Assembly: GCA_004296145.1 (NCBI GenBank)
Contig: SEBM01000001.1
Location: 1-37,961 of the forward strand
Direction: 5' to 3'
Length of the DNA: 37,961 nt
Source of the DNA: Flavobacterium sp.
GTDB taxonomy: Bacteria; Bacteroidota; Bacteroidia; Flavobacteriales; Flavobacteriaceae
Position numbers and translations under genes: made by a program
Shown: positions 24,433 through 34,739 of the stretch, one piece after another
Layout of the letters: every line of letters begins with the position of its first letter
How positions within the stretch are numbered: position 1 is the first letter of the stretch
The notes under the pieces: generated by a model
The model's input: only the letters and a program-made list of their open reading frames with translations
Database searches by the model: none
Told to the model about the DNA's origin: nothing

Positions 24433-25495
24433 AAATGATTGTTGTCTTTATTGCAGCGTAAAAAAAATCTCTTGGTTCTCTTTTTAGATTGAACACATTT
24501 ATCTTTTTGTTTTTGCTGTTATTTAATTCATCAAACTTTTCAGAGGGCAAATTTGAAATTGTAAACATTTTGTCTCCTGATTTCAAATATAAGCCCACAT
24601 TTCCATTTTGAAACTTCACAACATTTTGAACTGAACCAGAAACATCATTGTATGAATTGTCTGTTTCAATATGTTTCAAATAGAAGGAACAAGCCGGTCT
24701 GTATAAACAATACTTACAATTTGCTTTTGTTGGGTTTGCTGTGAATGTTCCATTGTCAATACAATCATTTGTTGAATTCAGTAACGATTTTGCTTCTTCA
24801 AAGATAGCATTGCATTCATTCACTGAGAAGTCAACTGTAAACTTTTGATTAGTTAAATCAACTAAACTTAATTGTGTTGGAAACTTGCCGGTGTTTTCAA
24901 AATACAAATAAGCATAAAGTTTTAGTTGGTCCTTGTATTCTGCTTTCAATTCTGAATTTATTTCTCCATCATCGTCCAAAACATCTTGTGTTATTGCTCC
25001 GGTTTTGAAATCGAGTATTTCAGTTTCATATTCAGCTTCAATTACTAAATCAATTTTGCCACCAATCAATTTATCTTTTGATTCATACCATTTTTCTGAA
25101 TGGAACTTTGTATTGTTTGCTCTTGCTGGTCTTTCAGAAACATTTTGTAAATGGTCTTTGAGCAAAATCTTTTTCATGGTAAAATCTTTTACCTTCTTTT
25201 GAAGTGGAACGAAAAAATCATAACCATCAGCAACCAACTTTTCTTCCATTAATTTTATTTGCTCTTGAAAAGCAGTATTGAAATCATCTTCATTTCTTAT
25301 TTGTCCTTTTGAAATCAACTCAAGCATGTTGTGCAATACTGTTCCGTAATAAGCATTAACAGAAACAGGAAGCAATGCTTTTTTATTCATTGCTTCTGCC
25401 AATAAAGATTTATAACCACAATTTTTCATAGAATAAAATTGGCTTGGAGAAATCCTTTGGATTTTCTTGAAATTTATTTTGCCAACTTGATTCAT
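24425..25495 (-). CDS. Cas4/RecB-like PD-(D/E)XK nuclease with predicted Fe-S cluster
   Basis: 356 aa. The PD-(D/E)XK_1 (RecB/AddB/Cas4) signature is complete: ISPSQFYSMKNCGYKSL with Cys26, GTVLHNML with His55, GGKIDLVIE with Asp149, ILDFKTG with Asp162 and Lys164, QLKLYAYLY with Gln190, and C-x2-C-x5-C (Cys260, Cys263, Cys269). The one N-terminal and three C-terminal Cys are the ligands of the 4Fe-4S cluster of this family. It should be an exonuclease or structure-specific nuclease. Its start overlaps the DruE-like stop by 1 bp (TAATG), so it belongs to the Druantia-like operon. Whether it equals the subunit called DruF or DruG I cannot tell. About 80 residues after the cluster form an extra C-terminal domain. 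Confidence 0.85.
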   Translation of the reverse strand: MNQVGKINFKKIQRISPSQFYSMKNCGYKSLLAEAMNKKALLPVSVNAYYGTVLHNMLELISKGQIRNEDDFNTAFQEQIKLMEEKLVADGYDFFVPLQKKVKDFTMKKILLKDHLQNVSERPARANNTKFHSEKWYESKDKLIGGKIDLVIEAEYETEILDFKTGAITQDVLDDDGEINSELKAEYKDQLKLYAYLYFENTGKFPTQLSLVDLTNQKFTVDFSVNECNAIFEEAKSLLNSTNDCIDNGTFTANPTKANCKYCLYRPACSFYLKHIETDNSYNDVSGSVQNVVKFQNGNVGLYLKSGDKMFTISNLPSEKFDELNNSKNKKINVFNLKREPRDFFYAAIKTTIIYE

Positions 25496-28400
25496 TATCT
25501 GATAACTAACTTTTCATAACACCAACCTGGTCTTCTGTGTAAATTGAAAGTGTCAATGATGCTTAATGAACCACCGGAAGCATCTTTGTATTTCCTTAAT
25601 GCTGTAATGGTCTTTGCCAACCAATTTTCATCGTAATTCAAATTAGCAACATTCCAAAACGGGTGAACAATTGCAATGATATTTTTCTTGTCTGCACCCC
25701 ATTTAATTATTGGTAGTCCGTTCACTTCTTCTTTGTGATTGTAGCCGAAACTTTGAGCAAAAGAATCCCTTAAGCTGAGTGCGTTGCTAAGCCAACCTCT
25801 TAATTCAACAAAGTCGAAATTTTTATCTGCACCACAGACAAATTTTTCATCTTGTATTATTCGCATCATTGAAAGTGCTAATCTCCAATCAAGCAAACTG
25901 TGATAATTCATGTTCCTGTAAACTTTCAAACATTCGTAGCAAGAGTCAAAACATGAACCAGAATGAGAATCGGAATGAATTTTTTTTAGGTAAACTTTTT
26001 CATCGGGCGGAGAAATTGCATCTGAAAGAATCGTGTCAAAGTTTTTATATAAGTGTCTTACGAAACCTGAACCATTTGGCAATTCGTCTGTCAAAATAAT
26101 TTCAGCGACAAATCTTTCTGTATCATCATTCAATGCCTTTCTTGAAATATCTGCAATCTCAATTTCAGTTGGGTCAACATCAAGTTTGTCTGCAATAATT
26201 CTTTGAAGTAAAAATGCTGCTGAATAATAACCTGAACGCACACCATATGATTGTGCTCGTATATGAGGTGAATCATTTTCATTTGAAACCATATTCAGAT
26301 TCAGTTCTGATGGAACAGATGCCGGTGATAATCTTAGAATTTCTGTTTTCTTGTTACTTGCTAAAGCAATTGCTTCTTCTTGTGAATCTGCTATTGGAAA
26401 TGGTTCCATTGAATAACCATTGTCATCAATGTAACGACTCGATAAATCGTTCAACAACCATTGCTCTTTGAATCTATATCCTATTCGCTGTTCAAAAGGA
26501 TATTTGTTTACAATGTTGTATCGCTTGCCTACGAAAAAATTATCTGAATTTGTATTAACTCTCCAAGTGACATCACGGTCAGTAATTGAGATGTTAGCAT
26601 TTCTAATTTTATCCGTTTCAGTTTTGTTATCATCTTCGTTATTAGACTCTGCAAAAATTGGTGGTCTGGATAAAAGAATAAGTGAGTCTTCCTTTGAATC
26701 ATTCCCCTGTGCAAGATTTGTTCTGTATGCTTTCGGTGCTTTTAATAAAACTGGTTTTTGATAATTGGATTCATCTTCACCACAATCCAGACAAACGGTT
26801 TCTCTGCCTTGAAAATCTTCTTCCTTTTCATAAGTCCTAAATGTACCGCAAGTTTTGCATCTCGTCATCCACTTATTTATGTAGAAGGGGCTTCCATTGA
26901 AATTTGGACTTCCGTATTGCGATAACTTATCTGAAAATTCAGAAGTGAAACCGATTACTGTATGAATTGCTTTGTCTTTCGTTTTCTGTGCACCTGGAGC
27001 AAATTCATAAATTGCCATTGCTTGGTCTCTGTCAATCAAAAGTGGTTCAAATTGTTCATTGATTCCGTGATATAAATTTTTTACAGTCGTTGGCATTCCA
27101 AACATTGGAAGAATTCCACCCTCTGCTAATTTTTGAGAAATATCATCGGAAGAAATTTCTCTATTATCAATTACACTTTGAGATATATTTATTAATCCGC
27201 TTTTTGTATCTACATCACAAACCCAATTGATAAATTCCTCTCGTTGCTCTTTTAGCTCTGGTGTAATCAAGGCATCAACTGTTTTTTCAACTTCATTTTT
27301 GTAGTTGGTTATCCAACTAATTATTTGGGGTTTGTAAATCAACCAATTTGTTTGTAGTTCTCCACCGATTGTTCCAAACTCTCCATGAATACTTGATTTG
27401 CCATCATTGGAAATATTGATTGTATTTTGTATGTATGCTTTCCTAAAAATTTCTTTTGCAAGTAGTCGTTTAAAAATTCGGTCTTGATCCATTGTAAGAA
27501 ATGGAGTAGGCGGTGAATCGTTTGTAATCTTGTGAGGATTTGCAAAATAAAATTCGTCATGGCTTCTACCTCTACAAAAAGTAAGTATCACAGAATATGC
27601 TTGTCCTCTTCGTCCAGCTCTGCCAACTCTTTGTTGATAGTTGAATCTTTGAGGTGGCATATTGCCTAACATAACTGCTTGCAATGCGCCAATATCAACA
27701 CCAACCTCAAGCGTAGTTGTTACACTTAACAAGTCAATCGTTTTGACATCTTTGCTTCCTTCACTTGGCAAAATGATATTTCTGAAATGTCTTTGCCTTT
27801 CAAACTGGTCATCTGTTTGTCCTGTCAGTTCTTCGCAATGCAAACGAATTGGCTTACGTTGCTTGGTGATTGCATTGAACGCCAAATAATTTTTCTCCCA
27901 AAGAGTTTTGCAATTCTCATTTGACAGTGTCAATGCAGTTGAAACAATATCGTCTCTCGTAGTTCCCGCAAATGTGCAAATGCCACCTGATGTGTGTAGG
28001 TGTGGTCGGTTCACGAGTGTACCCTTCCAAATTTGATTTTCTTCCTCTGAAACTTTGATAAACAAACTCTCAATCATTAAACCTCTTTGAGAATCTAAAA
28101 CTCCTGAACCATGAAGCGTTTCAAAAATTGCACTACCCAAATCATCGGTGTTAAGAATGTTTTTTGCAGCAACATTTTTTATCCATCTCTTAAGTGCTGG
28201 CGGTAATGAATCAAAACTTGTGAAAGGATTTCTATTTGGAAAATCTGAATAATTGTGTTTGTATTTATCTCCTAAAATTCTGATTGAACTATTGACAATG
28301 TCAAGGAACAAGGCCGGACGCATGTTTAATACTCCAGCAAAATGATTTATTTGAGAACTGTTTGGATTGATTGAGAGATAACCAAAACCGGAAGATTCAA

Positions 28401-31400
28401 ATGAGTAAAACAGTTGTCCGAAAAACATTTGAGATAATTCTTCAAATGAATTATTTCTGATTTCCTGAATGAATGAATTCAAGTTTGCTTGTGCTTTCCA
28501 AAGAGGCTCTTGTAAGAAGTCAATCAAGTTATACCAGTCAACCCAAACACCATTTGCAATTTCTTTTTTTCTGATAGAAATATTTAAACCCCCTGGGTTC
28601 ACGCCAAGTTTCGCAAGATTTTTTACAATGGGAGCAAGATTAAAAGAAGGAGAGAGGTCGACAAGTTCACGAACATTTATCGATTTACTCATAAACTGAT
28701 TTATTTTATCTAATGCTTTGTCCTTGTCTTGTTTGTTTGGAGAATTAGCATTGTAGAAAAGTGTATTTACTTCATCAAAAATAATTGGTTGCTCTCTTTC
28801 AAAGTTTTGTTTCGTGTTTTCATCAGATTTGGCAAAGGCAATTACAAGTTCATTCTTCTTCAAAATATTTCTGTGAAGTTCGTAGAGCAAAGTTTCTCTA
28901 AGCAAATCGGTAAAATGGTTTCTCTCAATTCCGTTTGCAACTTGTGCAGCATCTTCACGGCTGTCAGAAAACACAACCAACTTTCTTTCATCAACTTTGT
29001 CCGGTAGTTGTAACATTAATTCCTTTGCGAAAATTTGACTGGTCTTGGCGAAACCTGTTCTGAATGCTCTTAAAGTTGTTTTCCTACTTTTCTTTTCAGA
29101 GTAATCAGTTCCGCAACAAGGACAAACACAAGGAAGTGCGTAATGTGTTTCCTGTGTTAAGTTTTGCGTTTGCCATAATTCCCTAGCAACATCATTACCG
29201 TTATGGAATATGTAAAACATTCTTCCAATAATCCAATCTTTTGGTATCTCCTTATCGTTTTTATTTCCTGTGTCGACATCACCTGACTTTACATTAAGTA
29301 TTGCCGGAATCCATTGAGCAATGTAATCTCGGGTGTCGCTTGTGTTGACTAAAGTTTGATCGCTCCAATTGTCGGCTTCTTGGCCAGCATTTCTTCCGTA
29401 ACGCTGTGTGTGTTTTGTAAATTTTTGTTTGCCTTGTGCCCAAAAAACTCCAAACTCCTGATAAGTTCTTTTATCAACTAATTTCCCGGGTGTCTTTTCC
29501 GGTATCCCTTCAATCTTTGGACTTAAAGGGAGAAGTTCCCAAGTTCCTTTCTTTCCAATTGACCTGCTTCCACCAAAAAAAGTTGTTCCGCAATTATCGC
29601 AGTAAAGAAGTTCCAAAATTCTATTTCCGTTTTCGGAACTTATTTTGGTGGTTGAATAAAGTTTTCCGGCTGTCCTTTCTCCATCGTTGTAGCCATCTTT
29701 GCTTTCAATATCATCAGGGTTTATCGATGCCCAAACTCCTTCAATGTTTCTAAAGAAATAATGAAACCTGAATCGTGGTAATTTTCTTTCATCGGGTATT
29801 TTGATTTTTTCCGCAAATTCTTTTTCGTCAAGCAATGCTCTTGCAATAAGTAATCCTCTCAAAGCATTTTGTAAATCGTCTTGCGTTTTAGCTTGCTCAA
29901 AAATTGTTTCAGCAAAATATATTTCATCTGAATCATCACCGTCTGCTTTCAATGAACAAACTGCTTGATAGTTTTTGCAAGGTGAAAACAATCTTTCTTT
30001 CAAAAGGAAAATCGGATTGGTAATTACGGTGAGAAATTTTTCTATACCATATCCTTGTTGTGGAATTTTAAAGGCAGTTGCAATTTCCATTGCTGCTTTA
30101 TCGCAAGCAGAAATAAAATCAAGATTTGAAATATCTTCTTTCGCTGCTGAATATTTCAATGCAACTTCTTTGAATGGATTGATTGGAAGTTTCTTTTCGC
30201 TTGTTGGAACTTCTGAGACTGGATTATTTTTTCCCTCAATTATTTTAAATGGCTTTTCATTCCAATCAACTCCAAAAAAATCTTCAAGAAACTCTTTGCT
30301 CTTTTTTCCCTCTTTGGAATCATCCGCAACTATGGATGCACTTGATGCAAGTATTCGCAACTGTGGGTGCTGCGGATGCAGTCCTAAGCGGTCAAGTACA
30401 AGTTTGAGTAAATATGCTACCTCTGTGCCTTGTGTGCCTCTATACAAGTGTAACTCGTCAATGATTAAATGAAAGATTCTGTTAGGTCGTTCTGCTACTT
30501 TTTCTTTCTCTGATAAATCTTCGCACTCTAACCAACTTCTTGTTTCTTCAAATATTCCTGAATCAACTGCTCTCATTAACATGATGCTCAACATTGAAAA
30601 GTTGGTAATGAGAATGTCAGGCGGTGCAAGTTGCATATCAAATCTGCAACGCATTTCTGCACTGTTGTCAAGCCGTTGAAAAAATGATTTCAATTCTTTT
30701 ATTTTTTCAGTTTTCTTTTCATCAGAAAGTTTTTTGAATTCTTCTTCCTTTGGTAATTCTGTTCGGATGTATTCTGAAACTTTGTTGAATGCCTCGTCTA
30801 AATTTCTTAACTCGTCTTTGAGTTTGTTTATTTTGTTATCGTTTCTCTTTCCGTCTACTTTGAAAAGGCCTCCGGCAATTGGAGATGTGCCGTTGTATCT
30901 TCCAAAATAAATTGCATTGCCGTTTCCATTTTTGCTAAACCAATTTCTTGTGTCGTCTGAATCAAGTGCCTTTCTCAATCTGCTCATTTGGTCTTCTACC
31001 AAAGCATTCATCGGATAAAGAATCAATGCTCTTACTCCGGCTTTTCTAACATCGTGATTTCTTTGGCCTGCTGCCGGACTTAAACACTGGCTGGCTGTAT
31101 CAACAATATTTTTTGGTGTCAAACCATTTCCATCTTTCCACCATGAATCAACCGCTAATGATTTATGGTTTGTGTTTTTCCAGTGAGAAAATTCTTTTGA
31201 AAGTTGTGCAAATAATGGAAGTAAAAATGATTCTGTTTTACCTGAACCTGTTCCTGATGTGATGATGCAATTATTGCCTTCCAATGCTTCTTTTAACATT
31301 TTCGTTTGATGCAAATGCATTCGTACATTTGTAGGAAACAAACCTTGCTTTACAAGTTCTCTGAAAACTTTTGCTTCATCTTCGTTCAAAGCATTCCCTA

Positions 31401-31611
31401 AATCCTCCGGCTTTAAGTCGTCAATTAACTTTCCGCTTGTGATGTAATCCGGCAAAGGTTCAATCCATGGTTTGCGGTAAAGAACTTTGTCGTAGTTGAG
31501 TAAATCATTTCGTTCTTTTTCAAGTCCAGGAAACTTTGTTCCGAAAGCGGTTTCAACATACCGAATGAAATTGTCTTTGATGGTTTCAAATGAACCGATA
31601 GGGTCTTTCAT
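25495..31611 (-). CDS. druE: Giant DEAD/DEAH helicase with DUF1998 C-terminus (DruE-like)
   Basis: 2038 aa. SF2 motifs: Walker A GTGSGKT (120-126), DELHLYRG (near 387), SSAS (motif III), TTLEVGVDIG and QQRVGRAGRRG (motif VI, near 1334). Four Cys pairs look like zinc knuckles: CDNC (about 673), CPCC (833), CKTC (1583) and CLDC (1607). The C-terminus has CFDSCYECLKVYRN (about 1890), the DUF1998 (MZB) signature. Size, motor and DUF1998 on one chain match DruE, the common component of all Druantia types. It overlaps the 939-aa gene by 4 bp (ATGA) and the nuclease gene by 1 bp. It likely loads on and moves along foreign DNA with its partners. Confidence 0.88.
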   Translation of the reverse strand: MKDPIGSFETIKDNFIRYVETAFGTKFPGLEKERNDLLNYDKVLYRKPWIEPLPDYITSGKLIDDLKPEDLGNALNEDEAKVFRELVKQGLFPTNVRMHLHQTKMLKEALEGNNCIITSGTGSGKTESFLLPLFAQLSKEFSHWKNTNHKSLAVDSWWKDGNGLTPKNIVDTASQCLSPAAGQRNHDVRKAGVRALILYPMNALVEDQMSRLRKALDSDDTRNWFSKNGNGNAIYFGRYNGTSPIAGGLFKVDGKRNDNKINKLKDELRNLDEAFNKVSEYIRTELPKEEEFKKLSDEKKTEKIKELKSFFQRLDNSAEMRCRFDMQLAPPDILITNFSMLSIMLMRAVDSGIFEETRSWLECEDLSEKEKVAERPNRIFHLIIDELHLYRGTQGTEVAYLLKLVLDRLGLHPQHPQLRILASSASIVADDSKEGKKSKEFLEDFFGVDWNEKPFKIIEGKNNPVSEVPTSEKKLPINPFKEVALKYSAAKEDISNLDFISACDKAAMEIATAFKIPQQGYGIEKFLTVITNPIFLLKERLFSPCKNYQAVCSLKADGDDSDEIYFAETIFEQAKTQDDLQNALRGLLIARALLDEKEFAEKIKIPDERKLPRFRFHYFFRNIEGVWASINPDDIESKDGYNDGERTAGKLYSTTKISSENGNRILELLYCDNCGTTFFGGSRSIGKKGTWELLPLSPKIEGIPEKTPGKLVDKRTYQEFGVFWAQGKQKFTKHTQRYGRNAGQEADNWSDQTLVNTSDTRDYIAQWIPAILNVKSGDVDTGNKNDKEIPKDWIIGRMFYIFHNGNDVARELWQTQNLTQETHYALPCVCPCCGTDYSEKKSRKTTLRAFRTGFAKTSQIFAKELMLQLPDKVDERKLVVFSDSREDAAQVANGIERNHFTDLLRETLLYELHRNILKKNELVIAFAKSDENTKQNFEREQPIIFDEVNTLFYNANSPNKQDKDKALDKINQFMSKSINVRELVDLSPSFNLAPIVKNLAKLGVNPGGLNISIRKKEIANGVWVDWYNLIDFLQEPLWKAQANLNSFIQEIRNNSFEELSQMFFGQLFYSFESSGFGYLSINPNSSQINHFAGVLNMRPALFLDIVNSSIRILGDKYKHNYSDFPNRNPFTSFDSLPPALKRWIKNVAAKNILNTDDLGSAIFETLHGSGVLDSQRGLMIESLFIKVSEEENQIWKGTLVNRPHLHTSGGICTFAGTTRDDIVSTALTLSNENCKTLWEKNYLAFNAITKQRKPIRLHCEELTGQTDDQFERQRHFRNIILPSEGSKDVKTIDLLSVTTTLEVGVDIGALQAVMLGNMPPQRFNYQQRVGRAGRRGQAYSVILTFCRGRSHDEFYFANPHKITNDSPPTPFLTMDQDRIFKRLLAKEIFRKAYIQNTINISNDGKSSIHGEFGTIGGELQTNWLIYKPQIISWITNYKNEVEKTVDALITPELKEQREEFINWVCDVDTKSGLINISQSVIDNREISSDDISQKLAEGGILPMFGMPTTVKNLYHGINEQFEPLLIDRDQAMAIYEFAPGAQKTKDKAIHTVIGFTSEFSDKLSQYGSPNFNGSPFYINKWMTRCKTCGTFRTYEKEEDFQGRETVCLDCGEDESNYQKPVLLKAPKAYRTNLAQGNDSKEDSLILLSRPPIFAESNNEDDNKTETDKIRNANISITDRDVTWRVNTNSDNFFVGKRYNIVNKYPFEQRIGYRFKEQWLLNDLSSRYIDDNGYSMEPFPIADSQEEAIALASNKKTEILRLSPASVPSELNLNMVSNENDSPHIRAQSYGVRSGYYSAAFLLQRIIADKLDVDPTEIEIADISRKALNDDTERFVAEIILTDELPNGSGFVRHLYKNFDTILSDAISPPDEKVYLKKIHSDSHSGSCFDSCYECLKVYRNMNYHSLLDWRLALSMMRIIQDEKFVCGADKNFDFVELRGWLSNALSLRDSFAQSFGYNHKEEVNGLPIIKWGADKKNIIAIVHPFWNVANLNYDENWLAKTITALRKYKDASGGSLSIIDTFNLHRRPGWCYEKLVIR

Positions 31612-34427
31612 ATTGCTTGCATTGTTGTTTCAATTTTCATATCTAAAATTGCTTGAAAAAAATTGTGAGTGAATAACGATGGAATATTACGATAAACATT
31701 ATACGATACACTTTTTCCTTTCAAATTTATCTGCTTGAATTCCGGTGCTTCTCCACTAAGCTGTAAAATTAGTCGTGAGATGAATTTAGGTAATGGGATT
31801 GAAACCGGAATTGCAAGGTTTTTTGAATTACAAAATATTTCATTGGGTTTTGAAAAATAAATTCCATAACCGTAACCTCTAACTTTCTCAGAACAATTAT
31901 TGATGAACAAATACTTCCCCCAATTTTTATCTATTGGATAATATGATTGTTTAATCCACAAAGCAAATTCAGGGATGTAACTTGGTCTGCATTCAGTAAG
32001 AGAATATTCTTTGTCATAGCCATTAACTAATTCAAACTTTAAACTTTCTTTTCTGAATATCTTTTTCTCCAAGCCAAATTTTTCCCATGATTCAGAACTG
32101 CCTTTGCCAATTGTGTATTGCTCATATTGGCTCAATGTCGGTAGAAAGTTTTTCAATTTCAAAATATACCAATCATCAAACTCAATCTGAAAATGATTTG
32201 CAAGGTTTTCAAATTCTCTTTTGTTGTTGGTTTCAAAAATGATAGAATCAGGAATGAGCATTTGAAGGTTTTTTTCACTCTGTTTCTTAAAAGAAATGGT
32301 AATTCTGTTGTTGCTCTTTGAGCAATACGCAATCATTTCATTTACCATTTCTTCATCTCTCCCTCCAATCAAAAGCGCTTTTATTCCTCTGTCGCTTGGT
32401 ATTGAGATTAGTTTTGGGGGAAGTGTAAATATTTTATCGTCTGAATAATTGAAGTCTACATAACCTAAGTAATCTAAAATATTTAATGAAGATTTTCTTC
32501 TCTCTTGAAGCCTCAACTGCTCTCCTTCAAAAGTTTTATGTAAGATGGTTTCAAATGCCTCATTGTATTTTTTTATATCACATTCTTTAACACCTATCAG
32601 CCATTTCAAAAGCGTATTGTCCTTAAAATTCAATGCTGGTCCCTGTAGGATTGTCGCTTTCTGATTATTGATGAAAGTTTGAGTAAAAGCAACTTCATTT
32701 AGAAAGGAACAAACTATTCTATTTCCTTGAATGAATGTTGTTTCATCATCAACCTTTGCGTTGAACTTGTTTCTCTTGTGCAAGTTTTCATTGCTCAAAT
32801 CAAAGTGCGATGCTTCACCAATTTTATATGTTCTTCTAGCACCTTCAATAAATCCGTTTTCAATTTGTATGTAGAAACTTTTATTGACTGTAATGTTTTG
32901 AGGTAATAACCAAATGCCGCCAGTTCTTGAATGCTTGTCCAAAAAGAATTTTTCATTTTCATTCTCATATTGAATGTAAACCTTTTCGTTACCATCGGCA
33001 TTTGAAATTTCTACTTCAGGTAACATTTCATTCAGATAACTCAAATAACTAATTTTTAAACCTGTTCCTGCTCTTAGCGAAATCGTTTTGTTTTCATAAA
33101 CTTTTAGTTGAGGAAATTCAGTATGACTTTGATGTGGATTCTTGAACCAAAATAGCGAATGGTCTGGAGGCACATTTATCAATGTGGTTTCATTTCTGAA
33201 TTGGCTGCAACAGTTCTCACACCAATTTTGAATTGATTGACTGATGTTGTTTTTGCATAGCAAATACATTTCTTCAACTCGTGATAATTTTTCTGTTTCG
33301 ATAAAAAAATCATTTCCAAGTTGAAAGTAACCACCACGAATCAACAAGCGAATATTTTTGAAATCAAATACTGCTTTCCATTTGTTATGCGTGTCTTTCA
33401 GTTCAAACGAATCTTTGTAATTTCTCTTGAGTGTTCTTGACCAATGCTTGTTTTCATAAATGTCTTCAAACTCGTCAAACTTCAATTCGGGTGGTGGCTC
33501 GGAAGAATATTTTACTCTATATGAGAAAACAATTTCTCCATCCTCATTTACTTTGAATTGCAGTTTGAGTGGAACAACTGTGTTCTTTCTAATCTTCTTT
33601 TCAATTCCATCTTTTAAGACAATTTCGTGTTCTTCTCCTGTCCATTGAATGAATTCGGATTTTACAGTTTCAATAATTGATTGTCCAATTTCGTCAGCTG
33701 GTTTTTTTATGATTTCAACAACGCTCGTTTTCAATTCAAGAATTGCAATTCCGTTTCTGCTGCATAATTGTTGTTTGAAAAATTCGTCTTGATAAAAAGT
33801 TTTCGGAACAAAACCTGTTGCATAAAAAAAGTCTGACAATTTTCTGATTGCCTTTGGTGTCAAAACACATTGAGAAAATGGTTTGTAAACAAACTTCCTC
33901 GTCTCATGTGTAAACAGTAGTTCTTTGAAGCAACCCAACTCACCATTTTTTGTATTGATTGACCAATTTGAAAGGTCTGCCCATAACTCGTCAATATCAC
34001 GAAGTTTGTTTCTAAGATTTTGCTGAATGTTATTCTCATTCAAAAAATCTTTTAGTCGGTCATAATAATTTGTTGCGTAATAGTCGCCTTGAATTTCAAT
34101 GAGAGGCAATACCGCAAAAACTAAATGAGAAATATATGGCGGATATTTTACCTCAACTCCATCTATTTTTCTTATTCCTTTTTTCCATTGTTGAAAAGAG
34201 TGAATTGCCTTGTCAAAAATGTCAGGGTATCCGCTTGAACCCGGAAGCCCGTTTCTCAACTTGCGTAAATAATCTTCCCAAATTTCTTGATCGGTTTCTT
34301 CTTCAAAATTTTCTTTAGCAAGGTTTATAATTTCCTGTTTGGTAATGAACAAATGAATGTCCCTCCCCGCTTGGTTAGGGTTGAAAAAGTGTTTTGCGAT
34401 ATGATTGTTCCATTCAAGAAAGTTCAT
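31608..34427 (-). CDS. Large Druantia-associated protein, domain unknown
   Basis: 939 aa with no catalytic motif that I recognise. It is rich in aromatic and charged residues. A CENCC sequence near residue 405 could bind a metal, but no second Cys pair is obvious. It lies directly upstream of the DruE-like helicase with a 4-bp ATGA overlap, the place of the large accessory protein in Druantia loci. DruF, DruG or the type III DruH are the obvious comparisons, and I cannot choose among them. Its ATG also overlaps the TGA of the preceding 94-aa ORF (ATGA). It could be the sensor or scaffold of the complex; that is inference. Confidence 0.75.
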   Translation of the reverse strand: MNFLEWNNHIAKHFFNPNQAGRDIHLFITKQEIINLAKENFEEETDQEIWEDYLRKLRNGLPGSSGYPDIFDKAIHSFQQWKKGIRKIDGVEVKYPPYISHLVFAVLPLIEIQGDYYATNYYDRLKDFLNENNIQQNLRNKLRDIDELWADLSNWSINTKNGELGCFKELLFTHETRKFVYKPFSQCVLTPKAIRKLSDFFYATGFVPKTFYQDEFFKQQLCSRNGIAILELKTSVVEIIKKPADEIGQSIIETVKSEFIQWTGEEHEIVLKDGIEKKIRKNTVVPLKLQFKVNEDGEIVFSYRVKYSSEPPPELKFDEFEDIYENKHWSRTLKRNYKDSFELKDTHNKWKAVFDFKNIRLLIRGGYFQLGNDFFIETEKLSRVEEMYLLCKNNISQSIQNWCENCCSQFRNETTLINVPPDHSLFWFKNPHQSHTEFPQLKVYENKTISLRAGTGLKISYLSYLNEMLPEVEISNADGNEKVYIQYENENEKFFLDKHSRTGGIWLLPQNITVNKSFYIQIENGFIEGARRTYKIGEASHFDLSNENLHKRNKFNAKVDDETTFIQGNRIVCSFLNEVAFTQTFINNQKATILQGPALNFKDNTLLKWLIGVKECDIKKYNEAFETILHKTFEGEQLRLQERRKSSLNILDYLGYVDFNYSDDKIFTLPPKLISIPSDRGIKALLIGGRDEEMVNEMIAYCSKSNNRITISFKKQSEKNLQMLIPDSIIFETNNKREFENLANHFQIEFDDWYILKLKNFLPTLSQYEQYTIGKGSSESWEKFGLEKKIFRKESLKFELVNGYDKEYSLTECRPSYIPEFALWIKQSYYPIDKNWGKYLFINNCSEKVRGYGYGIYFSKPNEIFCNSKNLAIPVSIPLPKFISRLILQLSGEAPEFKQINLKGKSVSYNVYRNIPSLFTHNFFQAILDMKIETTMQAI

Positions 34428-34708
34428 CTACCTAACATAATGTGCGTTACAGATTTGGTTCTAGGACAATTGGAAACGCAATTCCAAGCTTTTTTCTGGA
34501 GTCTTGCTAAGCTATCAGTTAGTGGGAGTTCTTGTTGGGATAAAGCAAAGTATATTACGGTATATCTAATTATTTTAACTAAGTCTTTACGGCGATAGAC
34601 TCCGCTTTCATAATTCAGATGATAGGAACCTTTTAAAAATTTGTTGTGTAAAGTGTAAAGAATTACTGAACAAAAAAGATGCATAGCTTCAGATTTAATT
34701 TCTTTCAT
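34424..34708 (-). CDS. 94-aa protein coupled to the Druantia-like operon
   Basis: It starts at ATG 34708 (MKEIKSEAMHLF) and ends in a TGA sharing 4 bp with the ATG of the 939-aa gene, so translation is probably coupled. The product is basic and partly hydrophobic (LFCSVILYTL, residues 11-20), too polar overall for a sure membrane segment. It has Cys at 13, 76 and 80. It begins 31 bp after the stop of the four-TM gene. Druantia type II is not described with such a small first gene, so it may be a new component, a regulator or an inhibitor. I do not recognise the family. Confidence 0.6.
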   Translation of the reverse strand: MKEIKSEAMHLFCSVILYTLHNKFLKGSYHLNYESGVYRRKDLVKIIRYTVIYFALSQQELPLTDSLARLQKKAWNCVSNCPRTKSVTHIMLGR

Positions 34709-34739
34709 AATTAATTATAGCTAGTGAACTATTTGGTCG

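Noticed and set aside
23305..34427. DISARM as a name for the methylase/helicase/DUF1998 cluster
   Set aside because: In DISARM the helicase (DrmA) and DUF1998 protein (DrmB) are separate genes and a phospholipase D-type DrmC is present. Here motor and DUF1998 are on one 2038-aa chain and the nuclease is RecB-like.
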